Assembly: GCF_012932565.1 (NCBI RefSeq) | Contig: NZ_JABBYJ010000001.1 | Coordinates: forward strand, 1,860,001 to 1,924,000 | Source: Sneathiella limimaris | GTDB taxonomy: Bacteria > Pseudomonadota > Alphaproteobacteria > Sneathiellales > Sneathiellaceae | Reading direction: 5' to 3' | DNA: 64,000 nt | In this document: positions 7,989 through 17,154 of the stretch, in pieces | Position numbering within the stretch: the first letter of the stretch is position 1 | Layout: each line of letters begins with the position of its first letter | Made by a program: the position numbers and the translations under genes | Notes under the pieces: generated by a model | Databases searched by the model: none | What the model was told of the DNA's origin: nothing | What the model saw: only the letters and a program-made list of their open reading frames with translations

Positions 7989-10036
7989 ACAGCTGTATCA
8001 TGAAATGCAGCTCCGCCGTTCGGTTTTGCCCTGTCTGCACTGACCAAAAGATTGATGCCAACTTTTTCTATGAAATATTTGTTCGGCCAAATCCCTTCTA
8101 CAACGACGGTTCCGGGTTGAAGCCCATCAAACACTTCCACATGGATCAACAATGAACCTTGTTGGTTCCCCATCCGTACAATTTCGTCGCTTTGAACGCC
8201 GATGGTCTTCGCATCGGTGCTATGTAGCAGGACTGTCGGTTTCTTCTCACGCTTGAGAGAGGAGGGGGTTGCCGTGAAGGATGTATTCAAAAAGTTGCGA
8301 GCCGGCGCTGTTACCAGCCGATAAGGGTGGGTTTCATCAGCTTTTTGGATAACGTCCCAATGGTCAGGCAAACTTGGCATGCCCTCGAAGTCTTTTCCAA
8401 CCCCTGACCAATCAGCGGCAAAATGGAATTTACCATCGCTATGACCAAACCCGTTTAGGAAATGGGCATCTTCAAAGGGGACCTGAACATCAATCCAGTT
8501 CTTATTCGAGATAGTCTTGATATCAGGCCAGCCAGAATCTTTCAGAGTTCTTTCAATCAACTCTCGGGAAGTAAGATTAAATCCTTCATGTTCTGCTCCG
8601 AGCCGTTTGGCGAGCTCTGAAATAACCTCATGGTTAGACCGACACTCTCCAAGAGGCTCAATAACTTTAAGGCCAAGAGAAATATGGCTGTGACCGCCAC
8701 CCTGGTAAAAATCATCATGCTCAACAAAGGTTGTCGCAGGTAAAACGATATCTGCCATCTTTGCGGTTTCAGTCATGAACTGCTCATGGACACAGACAAA
8801 GAGATCCTCTCTGGCAAAGCCCGCGTGGACTTTGGCGAGCTCTGGTGCAACGTCCATGGGGTTTGTGTTCTGGATCAGCATTGCGGTCACAGGCGGGCCA
8901 TCACCGATGTCTTTTGGGTCCCCGGTCAAAACAGGTCCAATTCTGGATTGGTCCAGCATACGGGTCGACGCTTTTTTGACGTCCAGCCCCTCAATCAAAG
9001 TCTTGTCCCAATGAAAAATGGCTCCATTGGTATGAAAAGCGCCGCCGCCTTCATGTTTCCAAGCACCTGTCACGGCAGCAATGCAGGTCGCAGCATGCAT
9101 ATTGACGGCTCCGTTACGGCTTCTGGAAAACCCATAGCCCAGACGCAGAAAAGTCCGTGGCGTTTTTCCAATCATATGGGCGAATTCGGTAATATCCGAG
9201 ACGGAAAGACCTGTAATTTCTGCGGCCCATTCTGGGGTTTTTGATTGCAGGTGTTCTTCAAATTTTTCTGCATCGCGGGTATATTGTGCAAGATATTCTC
9301 GATCCGCCATGTCATCACGAAACAATATATGCATCACTGCTAGTGCAAGCGCACCATCTGTTCCTGGGCGAAGCATCAGATGAAGATCGCCTGCCAGAGC
9401 CGTCGCATTTTTGTAGGGATCTATAACCACAATTTTTGCTCCCCGCTCTTTTCGGGCGCGGGTGGCATGGGTCATCACGTTGATCTGGGTATGAACGGCG
9501 TTTGTGCCCCAAATAACAACAAGATCAGATTTTGCCATCTCTCGGGGATCACTTCCCCTGTAAACGCCAACGCCAGCTTTCCAGCCAGCCCTGGCAAGGT
9601 TAATGCAGATGGTAGAATCTTGACCTGAATAACCTTTGACGTGGCGAAGGCGTTCAATGCTGTCGCGCTGGACCATACCCATGGTGCCGGCATAATAATA
9701 TGGCCAGACAGTCTCAGGACCATATTTTCTCTCGGCTTCAAGAAACTTCTCAGCGACAGTATCTAAAGCATCCTCCCAGCTAATGCGTTCCCATTTTTCT
9801 TCCCCTTTTTTTCCAACACGTTTTAGGGGGTGCATCAGTCGATCCGGATGGTGGGTCCGTTCAGCATAGCGAGCTACTTTGGCGCAAATTACTCCGGCGG
9901 TATAAGTATTCTCTTCGGCTCCTCTCACTCTGCCAATTTGCTGTGGCCCAAGTTTCTCAATTTCCAGAGAACAAGTGGACGGGCAATCATGGGGGCATGA
10001 GGACGGAAGGATTTGGGGGTTTGGCTCAGCAGACAT
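7970..10036 (-). CDS. molybdopterin-dependent oxidoreductase, single-subunit
   Basis: A 688-residue member of the DMSO-reductase/formate dehydrogenase superfamily. An N-terminal 4Fe-4S domain has Cys14, Cys18, Cys22 and Cys51; the molybdopterin-binding body and the C-terminal molydop-binding barrel (TAPARNFLNTSF onward) follow. There is no twin-arginine signal, so the enzyme should be cytoplasmic. No partner iron-sulfur or membrane subunit lies beside it. The substrate cannot be called. I chose the ATG at 10036, with GGGA just ahead of it, over an in-frame TTG at 10048. A spacer of about 190 bases separates it from the divergent lipid A cluster. Confidence 0.88.
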   Translation of the reverse strand: MSAEPNPQILPSSCPHDCPSTCSLEIEKLGPQQIGRVRGAEENTYTAGVICAKVARYAERTHHPDRLMHPLKRVGKKGEEKWERISWEDALDTVAEKFLEAERKYGPETVWPYYYAGTMGMVQRDSIERLRHVKGYSGQDSTICINLARAGWKAGVGVYRGSDPREMAKSDLVVIWGTNAVHTQINVMTHATRARKERGAKIVVIDPYKNATALAGDLHLMLRPGTDGALALAVMHILFRDDMADREYLAQYTRDAEKFEEHLQSKTPEWAAEITGLSVSDITEFAHMIGKTPRTFLRLGYGFSRSRNGAVNMHAATCIAAVTGAWKHEGGGAFHTNGAIFHWDKTLIEGLDVKKASTRMLDQSRIGPVLTGDPKDIGDGPPVTAMLIQNTNPMDVAPELAKVHAGFAREDLFVCVHEQFMTETAKMADIVLPATTFVEHDDFYQGGGHSHISLGLKVIEPLGECRSNHEVISELAKRLGAEHEGFNLTSRELIERTLKDSGWPDIKTISNKNWIDVQVPFEDAHFLNGFGHSDGKFHFAADWSGVGKDFEGMPSLPDHWDVIQKADETHPYRLVTAPARNFLNTSFTATPSSLKREKKPTVLLHSTDAKTIGVQSDEIVRMGNQQGSLLIHVEVFDGLQPGTVVVEGIWPNKYFIEKVGINLLVSADRAKPNGGAAFHDTAVWIRPS

Positions 10037-10223
10037 TTTTTGTCCCAACGAGTTGAATGGGAAAGAATTTGTGACAAGGTTAGTGATTTATCCATCTTGC
10101 GGCAATATAACAAATGGTGATCACGGCACGGGATGCATAAATAACTGGCAGAGATTAAAGCAGCAGGATATATCCAACCTGCAATATTCAGGAAGTAAAA
10201 GTCGAAATAGGTCCGTTTCAAAA

Positions 10224-10940
10224 TTGAAGAAAATTCTGAAAAGTAAGTTTGCGATGTCGGTCATCACCCGATTGGCGGCGGCCTATATCTGGTTTGTTCA
10301 TAAATCTGTCCGATGGAAAGTAATCAACGGGGAGATTCCAAACCAGTATATGAAAGAGGGCAAACCCTTTCTCATGGCTTTTTGGCACGGCCGTTTGTTC
10401 TTGATGGCTGAACTAATTCCCTCTTATGCCAGACTTACCGTCATGATTTCTCAGCATGGTGATGGCGAGCTCATTGCAAGAACTGTCAAATACCTTGGTG
10501 TAGATAGTATCAGGGGGTCCTCATCCAAGGGCGGTGTACCGGCCTTGAAGGAGATGTTGAAGCTGTTAAAACGGAATAGAATAGCTGTGATTACTCCAGA
10601 TGGTCCACGGGGGCCACGGATGCATGCGCAAGACGGCGTTGTTGGAATTGCCGCCATGAGTGGTGTTCCAGTTATTCCCGTCAGCTTTGCGACAACCAGA
10701 ACCAAACATTTATCTAGCTGGGATCGGTTTGCTTTGGCCGCACCTTTTGGGAAAGGGGTGCTGGTTTGGGGCGATCCTATTTATGTCCCGCGCAAAGATG
10801 AAAATGGCAGTTTTGAACTCGCCAAAAAACAGATTGAAGACAGTTTGAATTTTGTAACGCAGGAAAGTGATCGGCTTTGTGGTCTAACTCCTGTAGAGCC
10901 TGCCTCCATAGAAAAGCAGGAAGAGCGCGTGGTAAGTTAA
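10224..10940 (+). CDS. DUF374 lysophospholipid acyltransferase family protein (LpxJ-like)
   Basis: About 238 residues of the DUF374 family. Visible motifs are FWHGRLF (probable catalytic His), SQHGDGELIA, and the PDGPRGPR block shared with glycerolipid acyltransferases. DUF374 members in epsilonproteobacteria (LpxJ) are late lipid A acyltransferases. This gene lies directly ahead of waaA and lpxK, which supports a lipid A role here. The start is unsure: the frame stays open upstream to about 9975, but that stretch is low-quality sequence overlapping the divergent gene. TTG at 10224 gives a natural N-terminus (KKILKSKFA); ATG at 10254 is the alternative. Neither has a clear ribosome site. Confidence 0.85.
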   Translation: MKKILKSKFAMSVITRLAAAYIWFVHKSVRWKVINGEIPNQYMKEGKPFLMAFWHGRLFLMAELIPSYARLTVMISQHGDGELIARTVKYLGVDSIRGSSSKGGVPALKEMLKLLKRNRIAVITPDGPRGPRMHAQDGVVGIAAMSGVPVIPVSFATTRTKHLSSWDRFALAAPFGKGVLVWGDPIYVPRKDENGSFELAKKQIEDSLNFVTQESDRLCGLTPVEPASIEKQEERVVS

Positions 10941-10941
10941 A

Positions 10942-12216
10942 ATGTATATGGCTCTTTATAATATGGCTCTGACAGTTGCCGCACCAATGATTAAGTCGCA
11001 TCTAAAGAAGCGATTAAAAGATGGAAAGGAAGACCCCAAACGATTTGAAGAGCGCTTTGGTGAGCCTTCGCGCTCAAGACCCAGTGGAGAACTAATATGG
11101 ATTCATGCCGCCTCTGTTGGCGAGGCAGTATCCTCTCTTCCTTTGATCAGGGTCCTTCTGGCAAGAAATAGTAATCGGTCTGTTCTATTGACTACAGGTT
11201 CCGTGACATCTGCTAGATTAATGGAAGACCGGCTCCCTACAGGGGCTTTTCATCAATTTATTCCTATCGATACCAAGGAAGCCGTTAGCAAGTTTTTGAA
11301 TTACTGGAACCCTCAAGTCGCTATATGGCTTGAGTCAGAGATCTGGCCCAACTTGATTACGGAAACCAGTAAGCGCAAAATTCCCATGCTGCTTCTGAAT
11401 GCAAGGATGACCGCAAGTTCATTCAGTACCTGGCGAAAAACGGGAGGCCTTATCAAAACTCTGCTGAAGAGATTTGGTTATATCCATGCACAGACCCAAT
11501 TGACGGCTGATCGGCTGGAATATTTGGGGGCAAAAGATGTTGAAACATTGGGCAACTTAAAGTTTTGCTCACCGCCGCTTCCGTTCCAAAAGGACAAGTA
11601 TCACGAACTCAATCGTGCGGTATCTAACCGCAAGGTATGGCTGGCTGCAAGTACACATAAAGGTGAAGAAGCGATTATTGCGGCAACCCATATGGCGTTG
11701 AAACCTGTTACTAAAAACCTACTTACAATTATAGTCCCTCGTCATCCGGAACGGGCCGAAGAAATTCGTGGTAAGCTCGAAGAGGCTGGTTTTGAAGTCG
11801 CTCAGCGGTCAGTGAAAGAGCCAATATCGGAAACAACAGATTTCTATCTTGCCGATACGATTGGAGAGCTAGGTACTTTTTATCGGCTTGTGGATGTGGT
11901 TTTTGTCGGAGGCTCACTTGTTTCAAAAGGTGGGCAAAATCCGTTGGAGGCAGCAAGACTTGATTGTGCGATCCTATTTGGGCCTGATATGAGTAATTTT
12001 GAGGAGATTGCAGTTGACCTTCTTGAAAACGAGGGCGCCATTATGGTCAAGGATGGTGTTCAACTGACTAAACAGCTCGCGTATCTATTTAGTGAAATCA
12101 AAGTGCGCGGTGAGATGGCTATCAAAGCTGTAGAGGTTGTTAAAACCGGTGAAGCGTTGCTTGGTCACTTAGTGATGGAAATTGAAAAATCGCTTTCTGG
12201 GAAAGATAAAAAGTGA
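10942..12216 (+). CDS. waaA: 3-deoxy-D-manno-octulosonic acid (Kdo) transferase
   Basis: 424-residue GT30 glycosyltransferase that adds Kdo from CMP-Kdo to the lipid A precursor at the inner membrane. A hydrophobic N-terminal stretch (residues 1-16) should anchor it. The HAASVGE motif with catalytic Glu61 is followed by the linker and the nucleotide-binding C-terminal half (FVGGSLV...GGQNPLEAA). The start is one base past the stop of the DUF374 gene, and its last bases overlap the lpxK start (GTGA), so translation of the cluster is probably coupled. Confidence 0.95.
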   Translation: MYMALYNMALTVAAPMIKSHLKKRLKDGKEDPKRFEERFGEPSRSRPSGELIWIHAASVGEAVSSLPLIRVLLARNSNRSVLLTTGSVTSARLMEDRLPTGAFHQFIPIDTKEAVSKFLNYWNPQVAIWLESEIWPNLITETSKRKIPMLLLNARMTASSFSTWRKTGGLIKTLLKRFGYIHAQTQLTADRLEYLGAKDVETLGNLKFCSPPLPFQKDKYHELNRAVSNRKVWLAASTHKGEEAIIAATHMALKPVTKNLLTIIVPRHPERAEEIRGKLEEAGFEVAQRSVKEPISETTDFYLADTIGELGTFYRLVDVVFVGGSLVSKGGQNPLEAARLDCAILFGPDMSNFEEIAVDLLENEGAIMVKDGVQLTKQLAYLFSEIKVRGEMAIKAVEVVKTGEALLGHLVMEIEKSLSGKDKK

Positions 12217-13196
12217 AGGCACCAAAGTTCTGGAATTCGAATAGAAACTCTATCTGGCCGGTTGTTCTAAGCCCGCTCAGTTTCATTTATGGATTTGCCA
12301 GCCGTGTCCGATTTACAGGTAAAAGGTCTAAAAAAGTTTCCGTCCCAGTAATCTGTATTGGAAACGTTGTCGCTGGCGGGGCAGGCAAAACGCCTGTTGC
12401 GATGGCTGTCGCTGAATATTTGAAACAGATTGGCTGGAAGGTTCATTTTCTTTCTCGTGGATATGGGGGTAGTCTTGCGGGGCCTGAGCGCGTCGTGTTG
12501 GATGTTCACACTGCAGATCAAGTTGGTGATGAGCCGCTCCTTCTGGCGACTGTTGCCCCAACATGGATTTCCAGGGATAGGGTGATTGGGGCAGAAGCTG
12601 CCATCGAAGCTGGAGCTGAAATCATTGTTATGGATGATGGTATGCAGAACCCTCTACTGGAAAAAGATATTACGGTCTTGGTCCTTGACGGAGGGTATGG
12701 CTTAGGGAATGGCTGGTTAATGCCTTCTGGTCCTTTGCGGGAACGTTTTTCAGAGGCTTTGAAAAAAGCAGATTTTGCCGTCTGGGTTGAGGGTGATTTG
12801 GAGCAGCCTCTAGATGTCGGAACGTTACCTTTATTCAAGGCACGGGTTGTCCCCCATGAGTTGCAGTCTGAGTTGGTTGGGGAAAAGGTAATTGCGTTCG
12901 CTGGAATTGGGCGCCCTGAAAAGTTTTTTAGAAGTTTACGCCAAGCCGGCGCTGAGCTGGTTGAAACCGTTGAATTCGCAGATCATCACGCCTATAGCCA
13001 AGAAGATATTATGAACCTGGTTGAGCGGGCGGCACTACATAATGCAGCTCTAGTGACAACGAGGAAAGATTATGTTCGTCTTTCACCTGAAGCTCGCATG
13101 ATGACAACAGTGTTTGATATTGATCTTGTCTTTGAAAGCCCTGCCTTGCTGCAGAAGTTATTGTTGGAGAAGCTAGGCAGCCGGGAACATGCGTAA
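12213..13196 (+). CDS. lpxK: tetraacyldisaccharide 4'-kinase
   Basis: 327-residue lipid A kinase that phosphorylates the 4' position of the disaccharide precursor with ATP. The Walker A loop AGGAGKT is at residues 54-60, and the family block MDDGMQNP follows the middle of the protein. A hydrophobic N-terminal segment (about 14-29) fits a peripheral inner-membrane enzyme. It starts with GTG inside the waaA stop (GTGA overlap) and its end overlaps the next gene by 8 bases. Confidence 0.95.
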   Translation: MKAPKFWNSNRNSIWPVVLSPLSFIYGFASRVRFTGKRSKKVSVPVICIGNVVAGGAGKTPVAMAVAEYLKQIGWKVHFLSRGYGGSLAGPERVVLDVHTADQVGDEPLLLATVAPTWISRDRVIGAEAAIEAGAEIIVMDDGMQNPLLEKDITVLVLDGGYGLGNGWLMPSGPLRERFSEALKKADFAVWVEGDLEQPLDVGTLPLFKARVVPHELQSELVGEKVIAFAGIGRPEKFFRSLRQAGAELVETVEFADHHAYSQEDIMNLVERAALHNAALVTTRKDYVRLSPEARMMTTVFDIDLVFESPALLQKLLLEKLGSREHA

Positions 13197-14073
13197 AAAA
13201 ATTACTTTTAGTCGAAAAGTCCGGTATTGGCTGGAATATCTTCTAATGCGCGGGTTGTTTGGTGTTTTTCGCTTGCTTGGTCGAAGAAAAGCTTCAAATT
13301 TTGGTGCGTGGCTTGGTCAAAAAGTCGGACCACTTCTTTCCGCACATCAGACTGCAATCGAAAACCTGAAGCTTGCTTTTCCAGAAATATCTAATGAAGA
13401 AAGAGCTGAAATTCTTTCAGGCATGTGGGGTAATCTGGGGCGGAATGCAGCTGAAATTCCGTTTGTGCGGGATTACGTATTTTCCAGCGAAGATGTCGAA
13501 CTTGTTGGAAAAGAGTATTTGGATGAATTCCTTGAAAGCGGACAAGCGGCTCTTTTCGTGACAGCCCATTATGGCCCTTGGGAGGCAACAGCTCTGGCCG
13601 GTAAATACTGTAATGTAGATGTGAATATTGTTTACAGAGCGGCGAATAACCCTCTTGTTGAGGCGTACTTCCAGAAGGAGCGGGCGGGAGTAGGCTACCA
13701 ATTCATTCCAAAAGGAAAATCTGGAGCTCGGTCTATCTTGAAAGCGTTGAAGGAAAATCGTCCTGTGGCGCTACTGAATGATCAGAAGCAGAACAATGGC
13801 TTAGCTGTTCCATTCTTTGGAAAAGAGGCGAAAACGGCTACTGCAATTGCTGATATTGCATGTCGATCTGGATTGCCAGTATATCCTGTTCGGGCAGAAC
13901 GAGACGATACTGGTAAAATTCGCGTTGAAATTTACGAGGCGATTTTTGCGCCAACGGAAGGAACCTCCGAAGAGAATGTTGTGAACTTTCTCACACGAAT
14001 AAATCAAATTTACGAAAACTGGATCCGGGAGAAACCGGATCACTGGTTTTGGGTTCACAACCGTTGGGGCTAA
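13189..14073 (+). CDS. lpxL: lysophospholipid/lipid A late acyltransferase, LpxL/HtrB family
   Basis: 294 residues of the bacterial lipid A acyltransferase family. The catalytic H-x4-E motif is at His127-Glu132 (AHYGPWE). A basic, hydrophobic N-terminus (about residues 12-30) should hold it in the inner membrane. It would transfer a secondary acyl chain from acyl-ACP to Kdo2-lipid A. The ATG lies inside the lpxK 3' end. Two acyltransferases of different families, DUF374 and LpxL, therefore bracket waaA-lpxK. Assignment to LpxL rather than LpxM or another chain-specific paralogue is not possible here. Confidence 0.92.
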   Translation: MRKKITFSRKVRYWLEYLLMRGLFGVFRLLGRRKASNFGAWLGQKVGPLLSAHQTAIENLKLAFPEISNEERAEILSGMWGNLGRNAAEIPFVRDYVFSSEDVELVGKEYLDEFLESGQAALFVTAHYGPWEATALAGKYCNVDVNIVYRAANNPLVEAYFQKERAGVGYQFIPKGKSGARSILKALKENRPVALLNDQKQNNGLAVPFFGKEAKTATAIADIACRSGLPVYPVRAERDDTGKIRVEIYEAIFAPTEGTSEENVVNFLTRINQIYENWIREKPDHWFWVHNRWG

Positions 14074-14084
14074 AGTTTTACCTC

Positions 14085-15137
14085 TTAACTCGCCATTTTG
14101 AGGCGGGTATTTTCTATTCTCTCACGGGCCATTTGGTAAGCGATCTCGTGGGTTGGCCGGTTCTCTCGATCAGCACGCGTAAAAATATTCAGCAGAGTGT
14201 CATGAATTTCGGCAACTTGCTTCATCGCTTTGTCACGGTTAAACGTGGGACCTTCATGACTGATTAGGATAATACCACCTGCATTGATCACATAATCAGG
14301 CGCATATAGAATTCCCTTGTCTCTCAAAATCTGGCCATGGCGATCTTCTGCAAGCTGATTATTTGCAGCACCAGCAATTATCTTGGCTTTGAGCTCTGGG
14401 ATTGTTTCATCGTTAAGAACAGCACCAAGAGCACAGGGGGCAAAAATATCAACGTCTTGCTGAATGATTTCCTCTGGCTTTACTGCCTTGGCATCAAACT
14501 CGGCGACCGCTTTTTGTACCATTTGATCATAGATGTCTGTGACGATTAGTTCTGCGCCAGCTTCCCGTAGATGTTTGCAAAGTCCGTAACCTACGTGGCC
14601 AAGTCCCTGAACGGCAACCCTCACGCCTTTGAGGTCGGTTGCATTCAAGCCATATTTTGCCGCCGCTTTCAGGCCGTTAAAGACGCCCCAAGACGTAGCT
14701 GGGGAGGGGTCACCGGCTCCTCCTTCGCTAATTCCGGCGATATAGGACGTTGACTGACGAGCATATTCCAGATCCTCAACAGAGGTCCCAACATCTTCAG
14801 CAGCAATATAATTGCCGTTAAGCCGACCAACCGCTTCACCAAATGCACGAAACAGTTCAGGGGATTTTTGTGTTTTTGCATCGCCAATAATGACTGACTT
14901 ACCACCTCCCAGATTGAGGCCGGTGAGTGAAGATTTATAAGTCATTCCGCGGGAGAGGCGAAGGACGTCTGTGAGCGCTTCTTCTTCGCTTCCATAGTTC
15001 CACATGCGGGTACCGCCAAGAGCAGGGCCTAAAGTTGTATCGTGGATGGCAATAATGGCCTTTAAACCGGTTTTGGGGTCTTTAAAAAAGAGAACGGTCT
15101 CGTGATTATCAAATTCTGGATTGCTGAAAATAGTCAT
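14085..15137 (-). CDS. ldh: leucine dehydrogenase (Glu/Leu/Phe/Val dehydrogenase family)
   Basis: 350 residues from the chosen start. The substrate lysine Lys68 (MTYKSS) and catalytic Lys80 (GGGKS) fall at the positions known in leucine dehydrogenases, and GLGHVGYG forms the NAD-binding loop. It deaminates leucine, valine or isoleucine oxidatively to the 2-keto acid, NAD-dependent, feeding the liu genes 7 kb away. The ATG at 15137 has a strong GGAGG site 8 bases upstream; a longer frame from 15173 lacks one. An imperfect palindrome lies about 65 bases ahead of the ATG. Phenylalanine or valine preference cannot be excluded. Confidence 0.9.
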   Translation of the reverse strand: MTIFSNPEFDNHETVLFFKDPKTGLKAIIAIHDTTLGPALGGTRMWNYGSEEEALTDVLRLSRGMTYKSSLTGLNLGGGKSVIIGDAKTQKSPELFRAFGEAVGRLNGNYIAAEDVGTSVEDLEYARQSTSYIAGISEGGAGDPSPATSWGVFNGLKAAAKYGLNATDLKGVRVAVQGLGHVGYGLCKHLREAGAELIVTDIYDQMVQKAVAEFDAKAVKPEEIIQQDVDIFAPCALGAVLNDETIPELKAKIIAGAANNQLAEDRHGQILRDKGILYAPDYVINAGGIILISHEGPTFNRDKAMKQVAEIHDTLLNIFTRADRENRPTHEIAYQMARERIENTRLKMAS

Positions 15138-15200
15138 GAAATATACCTCCGTTCTCTTAAGGATTTTTCGCATTTTGCAAAAAAATCAACAGTTTTGGAG

Positions 15201-15218
15201 GCGGATTTCGAAATTCGC
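15201..15218. promoter_or_regulatory. imperfect palindrome upstream of leucine dehydrogenase
   Basis: An 18-base near-palindrome with a perfect ATTTCGAAAT core and GCG/CGC ends, one mismatched pair between them. It lies 64-81 bases ahead of the leucine dehydrogenase ATG, in the region where an operator would be expected. An Lrp/AsnC or other dimeric regulator is possible; I do not recognise the site. Confidence 0.35.
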
Positions 15219-15342
15219 AGTATCGTTTCAGTATATCATTGAAATCCGAAATAAGCTGACCAAGAAGCCTCATATTCAGCAACTTTAGATACTGGCGAAT
15301 TTCTGAGAATTTTAATGTTTGGACCTTAAATCAGATTCAGGA

Positions 15343-16443
15343 TCAAATTTTGGGAAGATTATAAACATATTCAGCAATCGCTAGACTGGATGTAAGGCCG
15401 GGGCTTTCCATTCCATATAAAAGGACTAGGTTCGGTATGTTATGAGTTGTTGATCCAAGGATACAAAAATCCTTCATCGGATCATTCGGCCCTTGTATTT
15501 TAGGTCTGATGCCGCAATAGGCGGGTGTCAGGCTATCCTCAGGAAGATCTGGATAATATTGTCGAATAGCGCCATAGAAACTCTCAGCCCTGTTGGGGTC
15601 CACACTGTAATCTATTTCGGTAACCCATTCCTGATCTGGCCCAAAGCGTATCTGACCTGCTAAATCCAATGTGACGTGTACGCCAAGGCTTGCTGTATTC
15701 GGGACCGGATAAATCAGGCGATTGAACGGGCTTGGCTTTGACATAGTAAAGTAGTTACCCTTGGTTAGGTAACGGGTCGGTATATATCGATCTTCCAGGC
15801 CATTTATGGATTTTGAAACGGCCTGTGCAGCCAATCCGGCCGAATTTATCAAGCGGTTGCAGGCAAGCTTTGTACCGTCCTTCATGCTGAGAAGAAAGCC
15901 GTTTTCAATTATTTCTGCGCTTTGAAATTCAGTGTTATAGGCGATGAAACCGGCGTTATCTTCGACTTCCCCCACCAATGACAGCATATATTGATGCGTA
16001 TCAATGATACCTGTAGAGGGAGAGTGGAGTGCACCTTTGCAGTGAAGAGCGGGTTCCATCTCTTTCGCGGCGTTCTCGGAGATGAATTCAAGATCCATAA
16101 CTCCATTATCCTTCGCTTTTTTCTTTATGTTCGTTAGAACGTCCAACTCTTCAACTGTGGTGGCGACGATCAGCTTTCCAGAATTCTTGTGAGGGATATT
16201 ATGGTGTTTTGCATATTGATAGAGTTGCGCTTTCCCCTCCACGCAGAGGCGCGCCTTCAAGCTTCCTTTTTGATAATAGATACCTGCGTGAATAACTTCT
16301 GAGTTGCGAGAGGATGTTTCTTCACCAAACAGTGGGTGCTTTTCTAGGACGAGTACTTCGTGCCCGTTTTTGGCAAAGTAACGGGCAATCGCGAGACCGA
16401 TGACACCGGCCCCCACTATAACTGTATCAATTCTGTCGATCAT
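15343..16443 (-). CDS. FAD-dependent oxidoreductase, L-2-hydroxyglutarate oxidase (LhgO)-like
   Basis: 366-residue DAO-family flavoprotein. The N-terminal dinucleotide motif GAGVIG is at residues 11-16, followed by EETSSRNSEVIHAGIYY, a block typical of the L-2-hydroxyglutarate oxidase/dehydrogenase branch, and a C-terminal GMESPGLTSSLAIAE segment contacting FAD. Enzymes of this branch oxidise L-2-hydroxyglutarate to 2-oxoglutarate. The gene stands alone. It is separated from leucine dehydrogenase by about 200 bases and from mipZ by a long gap. A perfect 20-base palindrome lies about 100 bases ahead of its ATG. Confidence 0.85.
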   Translation of the reverse strand: MIDRIDTVIVGAGVIGLAIARYFAKNGHEVLVLEKHPLFGEETSSRNSEVIHAGIYYQKGSLKARLCVEGKAQLYQYAKHHNIPHKNSGKLIVATTVEELDVLTNIKKKAKDNGVMDLEFISENAAKEMEPALHCKGALHSPSTGIIDTHQYMLSLVGEVEDNAGFIAYNTEFQSAEIIENGFLLSMKDGTKLACNRLINSAGLAAQAVSKSINGLEDRYIPTRYLTKGNYFTMSKPSPFNRLIYPVPNTASLGVHVTLDLAGQIRFGPDQEWVTEIDYSVDPNRAESFYGAIRQYYPDLPEDSLTPAYCGIRPKIQGPNDPMKDFCILGSTTHNIPNLVLLYGMESPGLTSSLAIAEYVYNLPKI

Positions 16444-17154
16444 TAAGGCTGAGGGTGATTTTTTTGTCTATCTGATGGAACTCCATGGGTTTCTATAAGC
16501 TGTTTGGTTTTCGGACACAATTTAAAATCTAATTTTATCTAATCGCGTATTAACCGGTTAATACGTAAATTATGGAGTGTTTTTTTGTGTGGAGATTCGC
16601 AGTTCTGGGGCTTTGTATTTGCGAAACGGACAAGATTTGGGAAGCCGCGTCCTCTCTTTTGTGTCAGATCAGAAATTTTTATCATTAGTAATTGGTATTC
16701 CATGTCAGCCAAGAGTTTTAATAGCAGATGGGGAAAGTTCGGATAATATTAGTTTTATGTTCTCGGCCCATGGTCACCGTTTGAAATTATCTGTCGTACT
16801 GAATTAAATTTACACGTTTGTGGGGAAAAGCCTAGTTTTCTGCGCTGTTGAATGTCTGTTGTCTATATGTAGGAACTGTGCGTTCAGTCATTTAATTGAC
16901 GCGCTTGTGAGGCAAACTTAATCGGGATCCTATGTTGTTACTGAATGAACTTGTTAGTGTTCTTCAAACTCATGCGAGAAAACTGCATATCTACTCAACT
17001 TTTTCTATATATTTGTATTTAGTTTAATAAGACCACAACATGTTGTCGTGTAAGATGAGTCTTGTCAGGTTAGTAATGCTGGGTTAATCCTTAGTTTGAG
17101 AGATAAACTGCCTAATGATTTTGGGTGACAGGTTACCGAAATGTGGAGTGAAAA
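16444..17154. other. 711-bp intergenic region between the flavoprotein gene and mipZ
   Basis: No convincing gene. A 76-codon frame (16577-16807, GTG start) has no ribosome site and no recognisable motif. The stretch is AT-rich and holds a perfect 20-base palindrome at 16546 and a perfect 12-base palindrome ACAACATGTTGT at 17035-17046. It must contain the promoters of the two divergent genes; I could not pick sharp -35/-10 pairs. Confidence 0.6.
16546..16565. promoter_or_regulatory. perfect 20-bp palindrome, candidate operator
   Basis: The arm CGTATTAACC is followed directly by its exact reverse complement, with no spacer or mismatch. It lies in the divergent region, 103 bases ahead of the flavoprotein start and about 590 bases ahead of mipZ. 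A TetR-, GntR- or MarR-type dimer site is plausible; no regulator gene sits beside it. Confidence 0.5.

Noticed and set aside
9975-10223. N-terminal extension of the DUF374 gene
   Set aside because: It overlaps the 5' end of the divergent molybdopterin gene, has no family similarity and a composition unlike the rest; the family start is near 10224.
14085-14130. Possible terminator after the LpxL-type gene (CTCGCC / GGCGGG)
   Set aside because: The stem is short with a G-T pair, falls inside the leucine dehydrogenase coding end, and the T run is broken.
16577-16807. 76-codon frame in the gap ahead of mipZ
   Set aside because: GTG start without ribosome site, no motif and no neighbour support. 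Kept as part of the intergenic entry.
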